From the NCBI GenBank assembly GCA_031271245.1, contig JAISWC010000016.1:1-7485 (forward strand): a DNA stretch of 7,485 nt. Reading direction: 5' to 3'. The stretch comes from Tannerella sp. Lineage in GTDB: Bacteria; Bacteroidota; Bacteroidia; Bacteroidales; Tannerellaceae. Below are positions 1 through 5,775 of this stretch, one piece after another (positions within the stretch are counted from its first letter, which is position 1; every line of letters begins with the position of its first letter). The notes below the pieces were generated by a model. The model was not told the DNA's origin and made no database searches. It was given only the letters and a program-made list of their open reading frames with translations. The position numbers and the translations under genes were made by a program.

Positions 1-2
1 AT

Positions 3-117
3 CTCAAATACGCCGGCGAACTGGTCAAACAGCAGCAGGAATACACGCAGGCCGGCATCGAGGCCGTACAGGCGCTCGAAGACGCCCAGACCGCCCGCCG
101 CTGCGCCGGGCGAATAA
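3..117 (+). pseudogene. 3' end of an unidentified helical coding region (left-edge fragment)
   Basis: Reading from base 3 gives an uninterrupted, G+C-rich frame with a clear coding look: LKYAGELVKQQQEYTQAGIE followed by AVQALEDAQTA. The residues are hydrophilic and alanine/glutamine-rich, as in a long alpha-helix or coiled coil. After about base 100 the frame turns into arginine/cysteine-rich nonsense (RRCAGR...). It stays open by chance to the TGA at 375-377, overlapping the LRR gene in another frame. I do not recognise the family. Helices like this occur in TolC-like outer-membrane factors and in phage structural proteins, but nothing here decides between them. It is either the tail of a gene fused to the LRR fragment by a frameshift or rearrangement near 100-120, or an unrelated remnant. 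The reverse strand is also open here but reads as the usual antisense shadow. Confidence 0.35.
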
Positions 118-168
118 TATACCGTTGCCGCGGCCGAACATGCCGACAGCCTGTCGCAGGTATATTCA

Positions 169-1011
169 TTGTCTCCGCCCAATTATCAGGCGAATTATCA
201 GCAAAATCTGACAGCCGTCGATCGCTGGGGCGATCTTGGACATGGCAGTTTGCGGTTTGCTTTTTACAACTGCTCCAGTCTGCGTGCAGTCGAACGCAAA
301 CCGAAATATCTGTTCGAAAAGATGACAAGTCTGGCTTATGCTTTTATGGGATGCACTTCCCTGAGCGCCGTTTTTGAATCGATGGATGCCCCGCTGCTTG
401 AAGATGTCAGTGGCTTTTGTTGGAGCTGCTCTTCGCTGGAATACATACCGGACCGTCTTTTTTCAAAATGTCCCTCGCTGAAGGTAATAAACGGAGCATT
501 TCAGTACTGCACGTCGCTTATACACGTGTCGGTGAATCTGTTTACAGAGAACACGGAGCTAACGAACGCATCGCTCGTTTTCGCTCACTGTACGAATTTG
601 CGAAACGGCGTCACATTCTACTATAACCGGAAAATACAGTATTTCAACCGACTGTATTTAAACTGTACAAGCCTTGAGATCGTCCCGGATTACTGTTTTG
701 TGAATGCAGTGGCAACCGCCTTCGAGGCTGTTTTTGCCGGATGCGCTTCGCTAACATCACTTCCCGAACACATCCTGGCAGGGGCAGGCAACGCTTCTTC
801 CTTCTGGCAATTTGCGGAAAGATCAGGAGTACAGTCCCTTCCGGCCGGTCTATTCGCCGACTGTCCAAACGCAGTCAATTTTATTTACGCATTCGCACGG
901 TCGGCGCTGCTGGCAGTCGAACTGCCTGTAAAAGCGTTCTTCGACATGTGTTACGGTCTCCGGTTCGATCTGCAGGATGTCAGACGCATCATGGCCACCT
1001 GCCTGCTGTAA
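169..1011 (+). CDS. BspA-like leucine-rich-repeat surface protein, 5'-truncated
   Basis: The 280-residue frame carries a repeated F-x-x-C-[STP]-x-L motif typical of the BspA/LRR_5 and DUF285 families: CSSL at residues 35-38 and 87-90, CTSL at 62-65, 114-117 and 166-169, CPSL 101-104, CTNL 141-144, CASL 192-195, and a degenerate CPNA at 232. It opens with AVDRWGDL, like the 'WG' lead-in before the first repeat in Bacteroides homologues. Family members are usually secreted or surface lipoproteins of Bacteroidales and some protozoa, linked to adhesion. Here no signal peptide or lipobox is visible. The frame is open back to 118 (after a TAA at 115-117), and the TTG at 169 has no Shine-Dalgarno sequence, so this start is only nominal and the true N-terminus is missing. 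The last ~30 residues lose the repeat pattern, so the C-terminus may also be altered. No neighbour on the same strand suggests an operon. The family call is good; functionality is doubtful. Confidence 0.72.
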   Translation: MSPPNYQANYQQNLTAVDRWGDLGHGSLRFAFYNCSSLRAVERKPKYLFEKMTSLAYAFMGCTSLSAVFESMDAPLLEDVSGFCWSCSSLEYIPDRLFSKCPSLKVINGAFQYCTSLIHVSVNLFTENTELTNASLVFAHCTNLRNGVTFYYNRKIQYFNRLYLNCTSLEIVPDYCFVNAVATAFEAVFAGCASLTSLPEHILAGAGNASSFWQFAERSGVQSLPAGLFADCPNAVNFIYAFARSALLAVELPVKAFFDMCYGLRFDLQDVRRIMATCLL

Positions 1012-1034
1012 CGGCAGGGATTTAATCGAAATCC
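1002..1034 (+). terminator. Weak hairpins after the LRR gene
   Basis: CCTGC (1002-1006) pairs with GCAGG (1014-1018) across the TAA stop, and GGATTT (1018-1023) pairs with AAATCC (1029-1034) immediately after it. Neither is followed by a U-tract, so a role as a terminator is only a possibility. Confidence 0.2.
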
Positions 1035-1159
1035 GGAAAATAGTATGTTGACCGACAGTAACGTCAGTTTCTTCAGAGATATTTCATTAATAGATATTTT
1101 GGCATAAAATCAAAAATTGATTCCCATACGTTAATATGAGCCGAAAAGATACCTAAGGA

Positions 1160-1203
1160 GATCCTGTACACATCCTGTACAGATCCTATACAGATCCTTT
1201 AGG
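1160..1203. repeat. 11-bp tandem repeat, four units
   Basis: Four consecutive 11-bp units: GATCCTGTACA (1160-1170), CATCCTGTACA (1171-1181), GATCCTATACA (1182-1192) and the diverged GATCCTTTAGG (1193-1203). ATCCT is invariant and the first two units carry the palindrome TGTACA. The array is loosely bracketed by CCTAAGGA (1152-1159) and CCTTTAGG (1196-1203), which are partly inverted copies of each other. The spacing is about one helical turn, so any protein bound to successive units would sit on one face of the DNA. A slippage-generated microsatellite is the simpler explanation. Confidence 0.8.
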
Positions 1204-1212
1204 ATGCCCAAT

Positions 1213-1307
1213 CGGAGGTTTTTGGTTAAGAAAACGGAAATTCGGAGAGGATGATTCATGTTTCAACAGATCATTTTACGGATTTTAAATGATACAAAAA
1301 ACCTCCG
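1213..1307. repeat. 11-bp perfect inverted repeat enclosing 73 bp
   Basis: CGGAGGTTTTT at 1213-1223 and its exact complement AAAAACCTCCG at 1297-1307. Inside lies a second small hairpin, ATCATTT (1270-1276) with AAATGAT (1287-1293), loop 10. The nested arrangement could fold as RNA in either direction or be the ends of a very small non-coding element. No flanking target duplication is evident. Confidence 0.55.
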
Positions 1308-1317
1308 TGTACCCGTC

Positions 1318-1466
1318 TTACAGATGCCGAACAGCCAGCCGCCCGTAGCGGTGGGGGACGACTGTCAGCACGTAGCTGCCGGCCAGTACGGGCATCAGCG
1401 CCGTAGCGGTCTTTGATAGAGTACCATCCCCGCTTCGTCGAAGATGAGGATCTGGCTGTCCTTCCT
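1318..1466 (-). pseudogene. C-terminal remnant of a probable secreted beta-sandwich protein
   Basis: On the minus strand, from base 1466 just after a TAA, one frame reads RKDSQILIFDEAGMVLYQR. After a frameshift between roughly 1400 and 1430 another frame continues as TALMPVLAGSYVLTVVPHRY and ends at a TAA (1318-1320). The pattern I-x-I-x-D-x-x-G-x-V-x-x, then a short linker, then L-x-A-G-x-Y-x-L-x-V is what I know from the C-terminal Ig-like ends of Bacteroidetes secreted proteins (DUF3244-like domains or type A sorting domains of the T9SS). No start, signal peptide or N-terminal domain is present. The fragment lies just downstream of the GH20 reading frame on the same strand. The remnant reading is fairly convincing; the family is uncertain. 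Confidence 0.4.
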
Positions 1467-1506
1467 TTAAATTTCGGATAACTGTTTATGCATTCAATGC
1501 TGTCTA

Positions 1507-2901
1507 TTATTTTTTCTCGTAAAACACAGGATAATATGACAATAATATCCCTTCGCTATCGTAAACGCCGATTTTGATAAACGTCGATTTGTCGATAATA
1601 AGCGATTCGGGGAAAACAGCAGCCGTCGCAGCGGGAAACGAACCGTCGAAAGTATAACGCACAACCGTTTCGGGGAGATGACTTTTCACCGATAAGGAGA
1701 CCTGCTGTGCGAAAAAGTTTTCACGATTGTAGTCGTTGCCTTCGTAATCCGGTTCCGTCAATCCGTTTGCCGTAACAGTGAACGGATAGAGCAACTTTCT
1801 GAGTTTAGGCTCGCTGTTGACAATCCGTTTGCTGAACGATTCGTAATCGCCCGTTCCGGTATTCCAGATTTTTTCGCTCATGGCAGCCAACCGTTTACAT
1901 ACAGCCGGATATTCCGACTCTTCGGTCATATCCCACGAACACATCTGCGCTCCGTAAACGAGATGTCGTACCTCTTCGTCCAGAACAATCGGCGCTTTGG
2001 ATGCGGGCGCTTTCTCCCACCAGTGTTTCCATGTGTAGTAATTCCAATCGAAAATGTCTTTCGGCAACCACCGTCTGTCTCTTGTGATGTAAACCGGCTC
2101 CCAGGAAGTGTTTACCATCCTGTAACCGTTTTTCGCCAGACTGTCGGGACGCTGATACAGCGTTTCAAACTCGAATACCAGCACATCTTTAGGGATTTTC
2201 ACCGATTCGCTGCCATCTTTGTCGAACCCCTCCCACAGGCAGGTTTGCCGTCCTTTCGACTTGACAAAACCATGCATTTCGCAAAGATAATTCAGATACA
2301 AATCATGAACGTCCTCATACCCTTTTTCCTTGATTTTGGCGGCGACATGAGGAAGCGACTGCAATCCGCTCAAGTCTGCTTCGTCGGCGCCGATATGGAA
2401 CAGGGGCGACGCGGGAAAAGCGTCTATCACCTCTTCCGTCAGCGTTTTCATTGCTTCCAGCGCTTTGTCGTCGGAAATGTCGATGCACCGGTATTCCGGT
2501 TTTCCGAACACTTCGGGATATGCCTGTCGCAGTACGGACGAATGTCCCGGTCCTTCGAGTTCAGGAACCAGCACAATACCCCTCTCATCGGCATAATCTA
2601 CTATTTCCCCGATTTGTTCGGGCGTATAAAAGGTTCCTTTACGCAACAGTTTGGGATATTTTGCCGACGGGAAAACGACGGCCATGCTCAGTCCGATGAC
2701 GGCGGGGCTTTTGACGTCGCCCAGGAAAAGGATGACCACGATGCAGATAAAGATAAACCCCAGCGAAAAGTTCAGCTTGAGGTTCGAGATGGTATAGTCG
2801 AGCAGTTCGGTCTGGTTGCGCGAGATACCGAACTCGATGTCGGGATAGATGGAGGCAAAGTATTCGGTGACTTCGTGGAGGGCGTTTTTCTGGGCGTCCA
2901 T
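1507..2901 (-). CDS. Chimeric frame: RND permease segment fused to C-terminal part of a GH20 beta-N-acetylhexosaminidase
   Basis: Residues 1-77 of this 464-residue frame are the end of the periplasmic subdomain and the second membrane helix of an RND efflux permease (LNFSLGFIFICIVVILFLGD, then KSPAVIGLSMAV). From about residue 78 it is a GH20 exo-beta-N-acetylhexosaminidase: KYPKL, YTPEQIGEIVDYADERGI (92-109), PELEGPGH (113-120), the catalytic-type HIGADEAD with Asp-Glu at 173-174, CLWEG (221-225), and the late barrel motif YGAQMCSWD (316-324). A C-terminal beta-sandwich resembling the chitobiase/hexosaminidase C-terminal domain follows (about 373-464). GH20 enzymes remove terminal GlcNAc/GalNAc from host glycans or chitin, usually in the periplasm or outside the cell. 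This copy lacks the signal peptide, the N-terminal GH20b domain and the first barrel strands, so it should not fold as an enzyme. The ATG at 2899-2901 is an internal Met of the RND gene, not a real start. The join sits near 2670. Confidence 0.8.
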   Translation of the reverse strand: MDAQKNALHEVTEYFASIYPDIEFGISRNQTELLDYTISNLKLNFSLGFIFICIVVILFLGDVKSPAVIGLSMAVVFPSAKYPKLLRKGTFYTPEQIGEIVDYADERGIVLVPELEGPGHSSVLRQAYPEVFGKPEYRCIDISDDKALEAMKTLTEEVIDAFPASPLFHIGADEADLSGLQSLPHVAAKIKEKGYEDVHDLYLNYLCEMHGFVKSKGRQTCLWEGFDKDGSESVKIPKDVLVFEFETLYQRPDSLAKNGYRMVNTSWEPVYITRDRRWLPKDIFDWNYYTWKHWWEKAPASKAPIVLDEEVRHLVYGAQMCSWDMTEESEYPAVCKRLAAMSEKIWNTGTGDYESFSKRIVNSEPKLRKLLYPFTVTANGLTEPDYEGNDYNRENFFAQQVSLSVKSHLPETVVRYTFDGSFPAATAAVFPESLIIDKSTFIKIGVYDSEGILLSYYPVFYEKK

Positions 2902-3271
2902 GTTTTCGTCGGCCTGCTTGATGACGGCAGCGTGACGGCGCGTTTGCCGCCGGCCAGCGAGAGGCCGGTTTCGCGTACCGGCACAAGGGAGACTTTCGCA
3001 AGGTCTTTCACCCTGAACAGCCGTTCCTGTTTGCGGAGAAAGATGTTTTCCGCGTCTTCGGGTGTGCGCAGGAGGGCGGAGAACTTGATGCTGTATTCTC
3101 GAATTCGCGGGCGGAGGTGTTTTGCCCGCTCACTTGTACGGTAATCTCCGGGATGGCAATGTCGGGTAATAACGATATCGGCAGTGTGAAATAAGTCACC
3201 CGCCCGAGAATGAAACAGGCCATGAAGACCATCAGTACGGCAATCGGACGCACTAAAAGAAATCTTACCAT
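2671..3271 (-). pseudogene. RND efflux permease, N-terminal part, disrupted
   Basis: The ATG at 3269-3271 begins MVRFLLVRPIAVLMVFMACF, the first membrane helix of an AcrB/MexB-type inner-membrane RND permease, then LPDIAIPEITVQVSG and TSARE (residue 56, base 3104). The next recognisable piece, IREYSIKFSALLRTPEDAEN then FRVKDLAKVSLVPVRETG and GGKRAVTL, runs from about 3101 to 2928 in a different frame. It corresponds to a point some 170-200 residues later in the family. A one-base loss at about 2928 (CT|GCC) shifts to a third frame, AVIKQADEN then the Met at 2901, which continues to about 2671 and is cut off inside the second membrane helix. The intact family is about 1000-1050 residues with 12 helices, so this is clearly non-functional. 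No membrane-fusion or outer-membrane partner gene is adjacent. Confidence 0.85.
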
Positions 3272-3276
3272 GACGA

Positions 3277-3328
3277 TTCAAAGATTCAAGCAGTAACGGG
3301 ATGGCCGTTGAATTCTTGAACCTTTGAA
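3277..3328. repeat. Imperfect inverted repeat between the DUF4270 stop and the RND start
   Basis: TTCAAAGATTCAAG (3277-3290) and CTTGAACCTTTGAA (3315-3328) match as inverted repeats at 13 of 14 positions. Within the loop, AACGG (3295-3299) pairs with CCGTT (3305-3309). The whole element fills the gap between the stop of the lipoprotein gene (3331-3333) and the RND start codon (3269-3271), leaving only a few bases on each side. There is no U-tract. It could act as an operon-end hairpin, protect the upstream transcript from 3' decay, or hide the start of the gene downstream. Confidence 0.65.
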
Positions 3329-3330
3329 GC

Positions 3331-4752
3331 CTATTTGTTGGTAAACTGACTGGACAGGATCACAATTTGCATGTTGTCTTTCCGCAATTTAAGCCCCGAA
3401 GGCGCCAGGTAAGGATGGATGGCCGTCGTGTAATACGTGGTGCTGCCGCTGCTGTAATAGCTGCCGCTACTGTACGTCTGATAGACGCGGCTGACCGGAA
3501 CCGCCAGCATTCGCAATTCTTCGTCCGGCGACACCACAAGATGATAGTTCAACAGATTGGCGATATTGTTGAACGAATACGTCCGGCTGGTCGGGTTGTA
3601 TCCCTCCCCTGAAGCGTTAGGCGAAGACACCGCATCCGAAGTTGATATGTACGAAATGATGTTATTTTCAATGTTGCCGTTTTCGAAGAATGACGCGAGC
3701 GAATCTTCCGGCAGCAGCAGCAGGTGCGACGGCGGCGCAAGCGCATACAGCCAGTCCTCCTGCGGCAGGTATTTAAGCGTCAGCGGCAGGTTGTTTATCA
3801 TGCGGCCCTGGACGACCTCCCTGATCTCCTGCGCAGGAATCACGAGGCGCGTGAAAATCCCCGCCGGCGTTTTCAGGTAAGTACAGTCGGCATTGTCTTC
3901 CAGCAGCTGTTCGGTATCTGTATTCTCGAAGCGGTTCAACTGAATCACCTCTTTTGTGGGCCTGAACATTTCGTATACGCTGATTAAGGAATCGGCGCCC
4001 GTGCTGCTCGTTTCCGCATACTGGTATACAACCGCCATCCGCGTATCCGACATGTGAAAAACGGTTCCGCTGCCGTAACCGGTGGTCACGTACAGACCGG
4101 GAAAGAACTGATTGAACGTTTCCTGATTCCGGAAGGTCGAGGGATTCTGCTGCGTTTCGTCGTATATTTTCTGTCCCAGTTCAACCGGGAGACGAATCTC
4201 GAAACTGTAATAGTACGACGTATCGCCGGTCGTCGAGATCGCCTGTATGCCGGAGATGATGCCGTTGGACGCCGAAACGGCCTGCGAGGCCAGCGGATTT
4301 TGCATGTCGCTGTAGTCGGAGGCCTGGATATTGGCGTAGTAAATCCTGTCCAGCTGTCTGGTTACCGGATAGATCTGTATTTCCATGGGAGCATGGGCGT
4401 CGCCCGTCCACCCGGCATATTCCAGAAACAGAAAAACGGAATCTATTTTACCTTCATAGGGCGTCCGGCTGAACCGGAAATTCTCCTGGCAATAGAACTG
4501 GCAAAGGTAATCCGATTTCAACCGGCCGTAAAGCGGGTCGTAAAATTCCCCCAGATAGCCGTTCACCGTTTTGGCAAAAACCGAGTCGATCTTCACCGTG
4601 GAAGCCGTCATCCGGAACGTATCCGCATACACCGTAATCCTGTCTTCATCCGGCAGTAGGTTCGGGCCTATCAGATTCGTGGCATCGCCGCAACTGCTCA
4701 GAAACATGCCTGCCGCACCTGCACAGGCCCATACGAATTGTTTGATATTCAT
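3331..4752 (-). CDS. DUF4270 family lipoprotein
   Basis: The frame encodes 473 residues, a normal length for the Bacteroidetes-specific DUF4270 family. The N-terminus MNIKQFVWACAGAAGMFLSS ends in the lipobox LSSC (residues 18-21), predicting cleavage before Cys21 and lipid anchoring. The residues after the Cys (GDATN) lack an obvious acidic surface-export signal. The mature start, NLIGPNLLPDEDRITVYAD, then KTVNGYLGEFYDPLYGRLKS, is the hallmark of the family; the rest is rich in beta-strand and aromatic residues. No enzymatic motif is visible and the family's role is unknown. It starts 7 bases after the stop of the starch-synthase-like gene on the same strand, and this gene pair is a common arrangement in Bacteroidales, so the two are very probably co-transcribed. 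No Shine-Dalgarno sequence precedes the ATG, which is usual for the phylum. No frameshift or truncation seen. Confidence 0.9.
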   Translation of the reverse strand: MNIKQFVWACAGAAGMFLSSCGDATNLIGPNLLPDEDRITVYADTFRMTASTVKIDSVFAKTVNGYLGEFYDPLYGRLKSDYLCQFYCQENFRFSRTPYEGKIDSVFLFLEYAGWTGDAHAPMEIQIYPVTRQLDRIYYANIQASDYSDMQNPLASQAVSASNGIISGIQAISTTGDTSYYYSFEIRLPVELGQKIYDETQQNPSTFRNQETFNQFFPGLYVTTGYGSGTVFHMSDTRMAVVYQYAETSSTGADSLISVYEMFRPTKEVIQLNRFENTDTEQLLEDNADCTYLKTPAGIFTRLVIPAQEIREVVQGRMINNLPLTLKYLPQEDWLYALAPPSHLLLLPEDSLASFFENGNIENNIISYISTSDAVSSPNASGEGYNPTSRTYSFNNIANLLNYHLVVSPDEELRMLAVPVSRVYQTYSSGSYYSSGSTTYYTTAIHPYLAPSGLKLRKDNMQIVILSSQFTNK

Positions 4753-4759
4753 TGTTCTC

Positions 4760-5572
4760 TTATTTGGATTTCATCACTAAATCATAAAATTCATTATATG
4801 CACCGATATAATCTTCCGGCAATTGATAAGGCAGGAAGTGCCCCTTTGTTTTCGAAATGTGGGCGATAATTTCGGGATCGACTTCGGGACTGCCCTGAAT
4901 CACCGCATCCGAAAACTGAACGGCCAGTCGGGTTAAGGAAATGAAATCGGGCGTCGCGATGATGTTCATGTCGTTATCGGTAGCGCCGTCCTGTTTCAGT
5001 TTCTTCTTCAAATCGTTTGCAAACGCAGACTGGAAACCGTTTTCGTAGATAGAATAAATCACTTTCGTGCGCGAAAAACAGGGATCATCCGCATACATTC
5101 GCTTCAAATACAGGGGCGCCAGCGCTGTGAGCCATCCGTGGCAATGAATCACATCCGGTATCCAGCGCAACTTTTTGATCGTCTCAAACACGCCGCGCAC
5201 ATAGAAAATCGCACGTTCGTCGTTGTTTGCAAAACCCTCTTCATTTTCGTCAAAAACAGTTGCCGTCCGATGAAAGAAATCTTCATTATCAATGAAATAA
5301 ACCTGCATACGGGCAGACTGGATCGAGGCGACCTTGATGATCAGCGGATGGTCGGTGTCGTCAATGATCAGGTTCATCCCCGACAGCCGGATGACTTCGT
5401 GCAATTGATTCCGTCGCTCGTTGATACAGCCATATTTCGGCATGAACGTTCTGATTTCCCTGCCCAGTTCCTGAATTCCCTGCGGCAGGTCTCTACATAT
5501 CGTAGCGACCTCTGATTCCGAAAGATAAGGATTAATTTCCTGGGTTATAAACAAAACTCGTTTGGCATCCAT
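4760..5572 (-). CDS. Single-domain starch/glycogen-synthase-like protein (GT5 N-terminal domain only)
   Basis: The 270-residue protein begins DAKRVLFITQEINPYL and continues PQGIQELGREIRTFMPKYG, the N-terminal fold of GT5 glycogen synthases. INERRNQLHEVIRLSG (50-65) and DVIHCHGWLTALAPLYLK (140-157) follow, with the His-Cys-His-Gly-Trp at 143-147. Full synthases are about 470-500 residues with a second Rossmann domain carrying the nucleotide-sugar donor site. That half is absent here, as in the ~270-residue versions I know from Bacteroidales genomes, so the short length is a family trait rather than damage. Glycogen-synthase activity is therefore not assured; a regulatory or carbohydrate-binding role is possible. 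The ATG at 5570-5572 lies about 40 bases after a good -7 box, and the DUF4270 gene follows 7 bases after the stop. The gene looks intact. Confidence 0.88.
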   Translation of the reverse strand: MDAKRVLFITQEINPYLSESEVATICRDLPQGIQELGREIRTFMPKYGCINERRNQLHEVIRLSGMNLIIDDTDHPLIIKVASIQSARMQVYFIDNEDFFHRTATVFDENEEGFANNDERAIFYVRGVFETIKKLRWIPDVIHCHGWLTALAPLYLKRMYADDPCFSRTKVIYSIYENGFQSAFANDLKKKLKQDGATDNDMNIIATPDFISLTRLAVQFSDAVIQGSPEVDPEIIAHISKTKGHFLPYQLPEDYIGAYNEFYDLVMKSK

Positions 5573-5613
5573 TCTTTATTTCTGAAATTCTGAGTATATA
5601 TAAAATTCGGGTA

Positions 5614-5621
5614 CAAAGATA
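5614..5621 (-). promoter_or_regulatory. Bacteroidetes -7 box for the starch-synthase-like / DUF4270 operon
   Basis: Read on the minus strand this is TATCTTTG, an exact match to the Bacteroidetes primary-sigma -7 consensus TAnnTTTG. It predicts a transcription start near 5607 and a 5' leader of about 35 bases before the ATG at 5570-5572. A TTTG -33 element is not seen at the usual spacing; the sequence just upstream is a T-rich run. Confidence 0.65.
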
Positions 5622-5686
5622 GCAAAAAAAATCGGATACGGGTGCACTCATAACGGTCGCAAATTTTGGGCCATGCCGTCAAGTTA

Positions 5687-5731
5687 AGGAGCTGTCCGGC
5701 AATAAACGATACAAATTTACGGACAGTTCCT
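5687..5731. repeat. 12-bp inverted repeat resembling terminal inverted repeats
   Basis: AGGAGCTGTCCG (5687-5698) and CGGACAGTTCCT (5720-5731) are complementary at 11 of 12 positions, the exception being a wobble-type G/T. The loop is 21 bases and A+T-rich. In RNA this is a strong stem-loop. In DNA it looks like two insertion-sequence ends facing each other with nothing between, as a solo relic would. It sits upstream of the operon promoter and before the KilA-N relic. Confidence 0.55.
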
Positions 5732-5775
5732 ACGTTTCGGATTCATGCAAAATAAACAGGAGAAAGCCGGGTGTG

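Larger units (their letters stand above)
1012..1506. other. Gene-poor intergenic stretch
   Basis: About 500 bases without an intact gene. It holds weak hairpins at 1002-1034, a perfect 6-bp hairpin AATCAA-AAA-TTGATT at 1108-1122, the 11-bp tandem repeat at 1160-1203, an inverted repeat at 1213-1307 and a minus-strand gene remnant at 1318-1466. I see no TAnnTTTG promoter box in it on either strand. It separates the end of the LRR gene from the end of the GH20 reading frame, which converge on it. Confidence 0.6.

Noticed and set aside
1160..1203. CRISPR-like array
   Set aside because: The units are 11 bp, contiguous and without spacers, so this is a tandem repeat and not CRISPR.
1258..1416. 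52-codon plus-strand frame behind GGAGAGG
   Set aside because: Not called as a gene: its second half overlaps a better-supported minus-strand remnant and the peptide has no recognisable pattern. Kept only as a finding.
3101..3106. EcoRI site GAATTC at the RND deletion joint, suggesting a cloning chimera
   Set aside because: GAATTC also occurs at 3310-3315 and inside an intact gene at 5473-5478, and not at the 2670 join. The extended match TTCGAGAATAC explains the joint better.
1963..3144. Plus-strand open frame of 393 codons
   Set aside because: It lies wholly antisense to the GH20 and RND motifs on the minus strand, and its translation is Phe/Arg/Gly-rich without domain pattern, so it is a shadow frame.
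4054..4659. Plus-strand open frame of 201 codons
   Set aside because: It is antisense to the intact DUF4270 gene and shows no motif or ribosome binding site.
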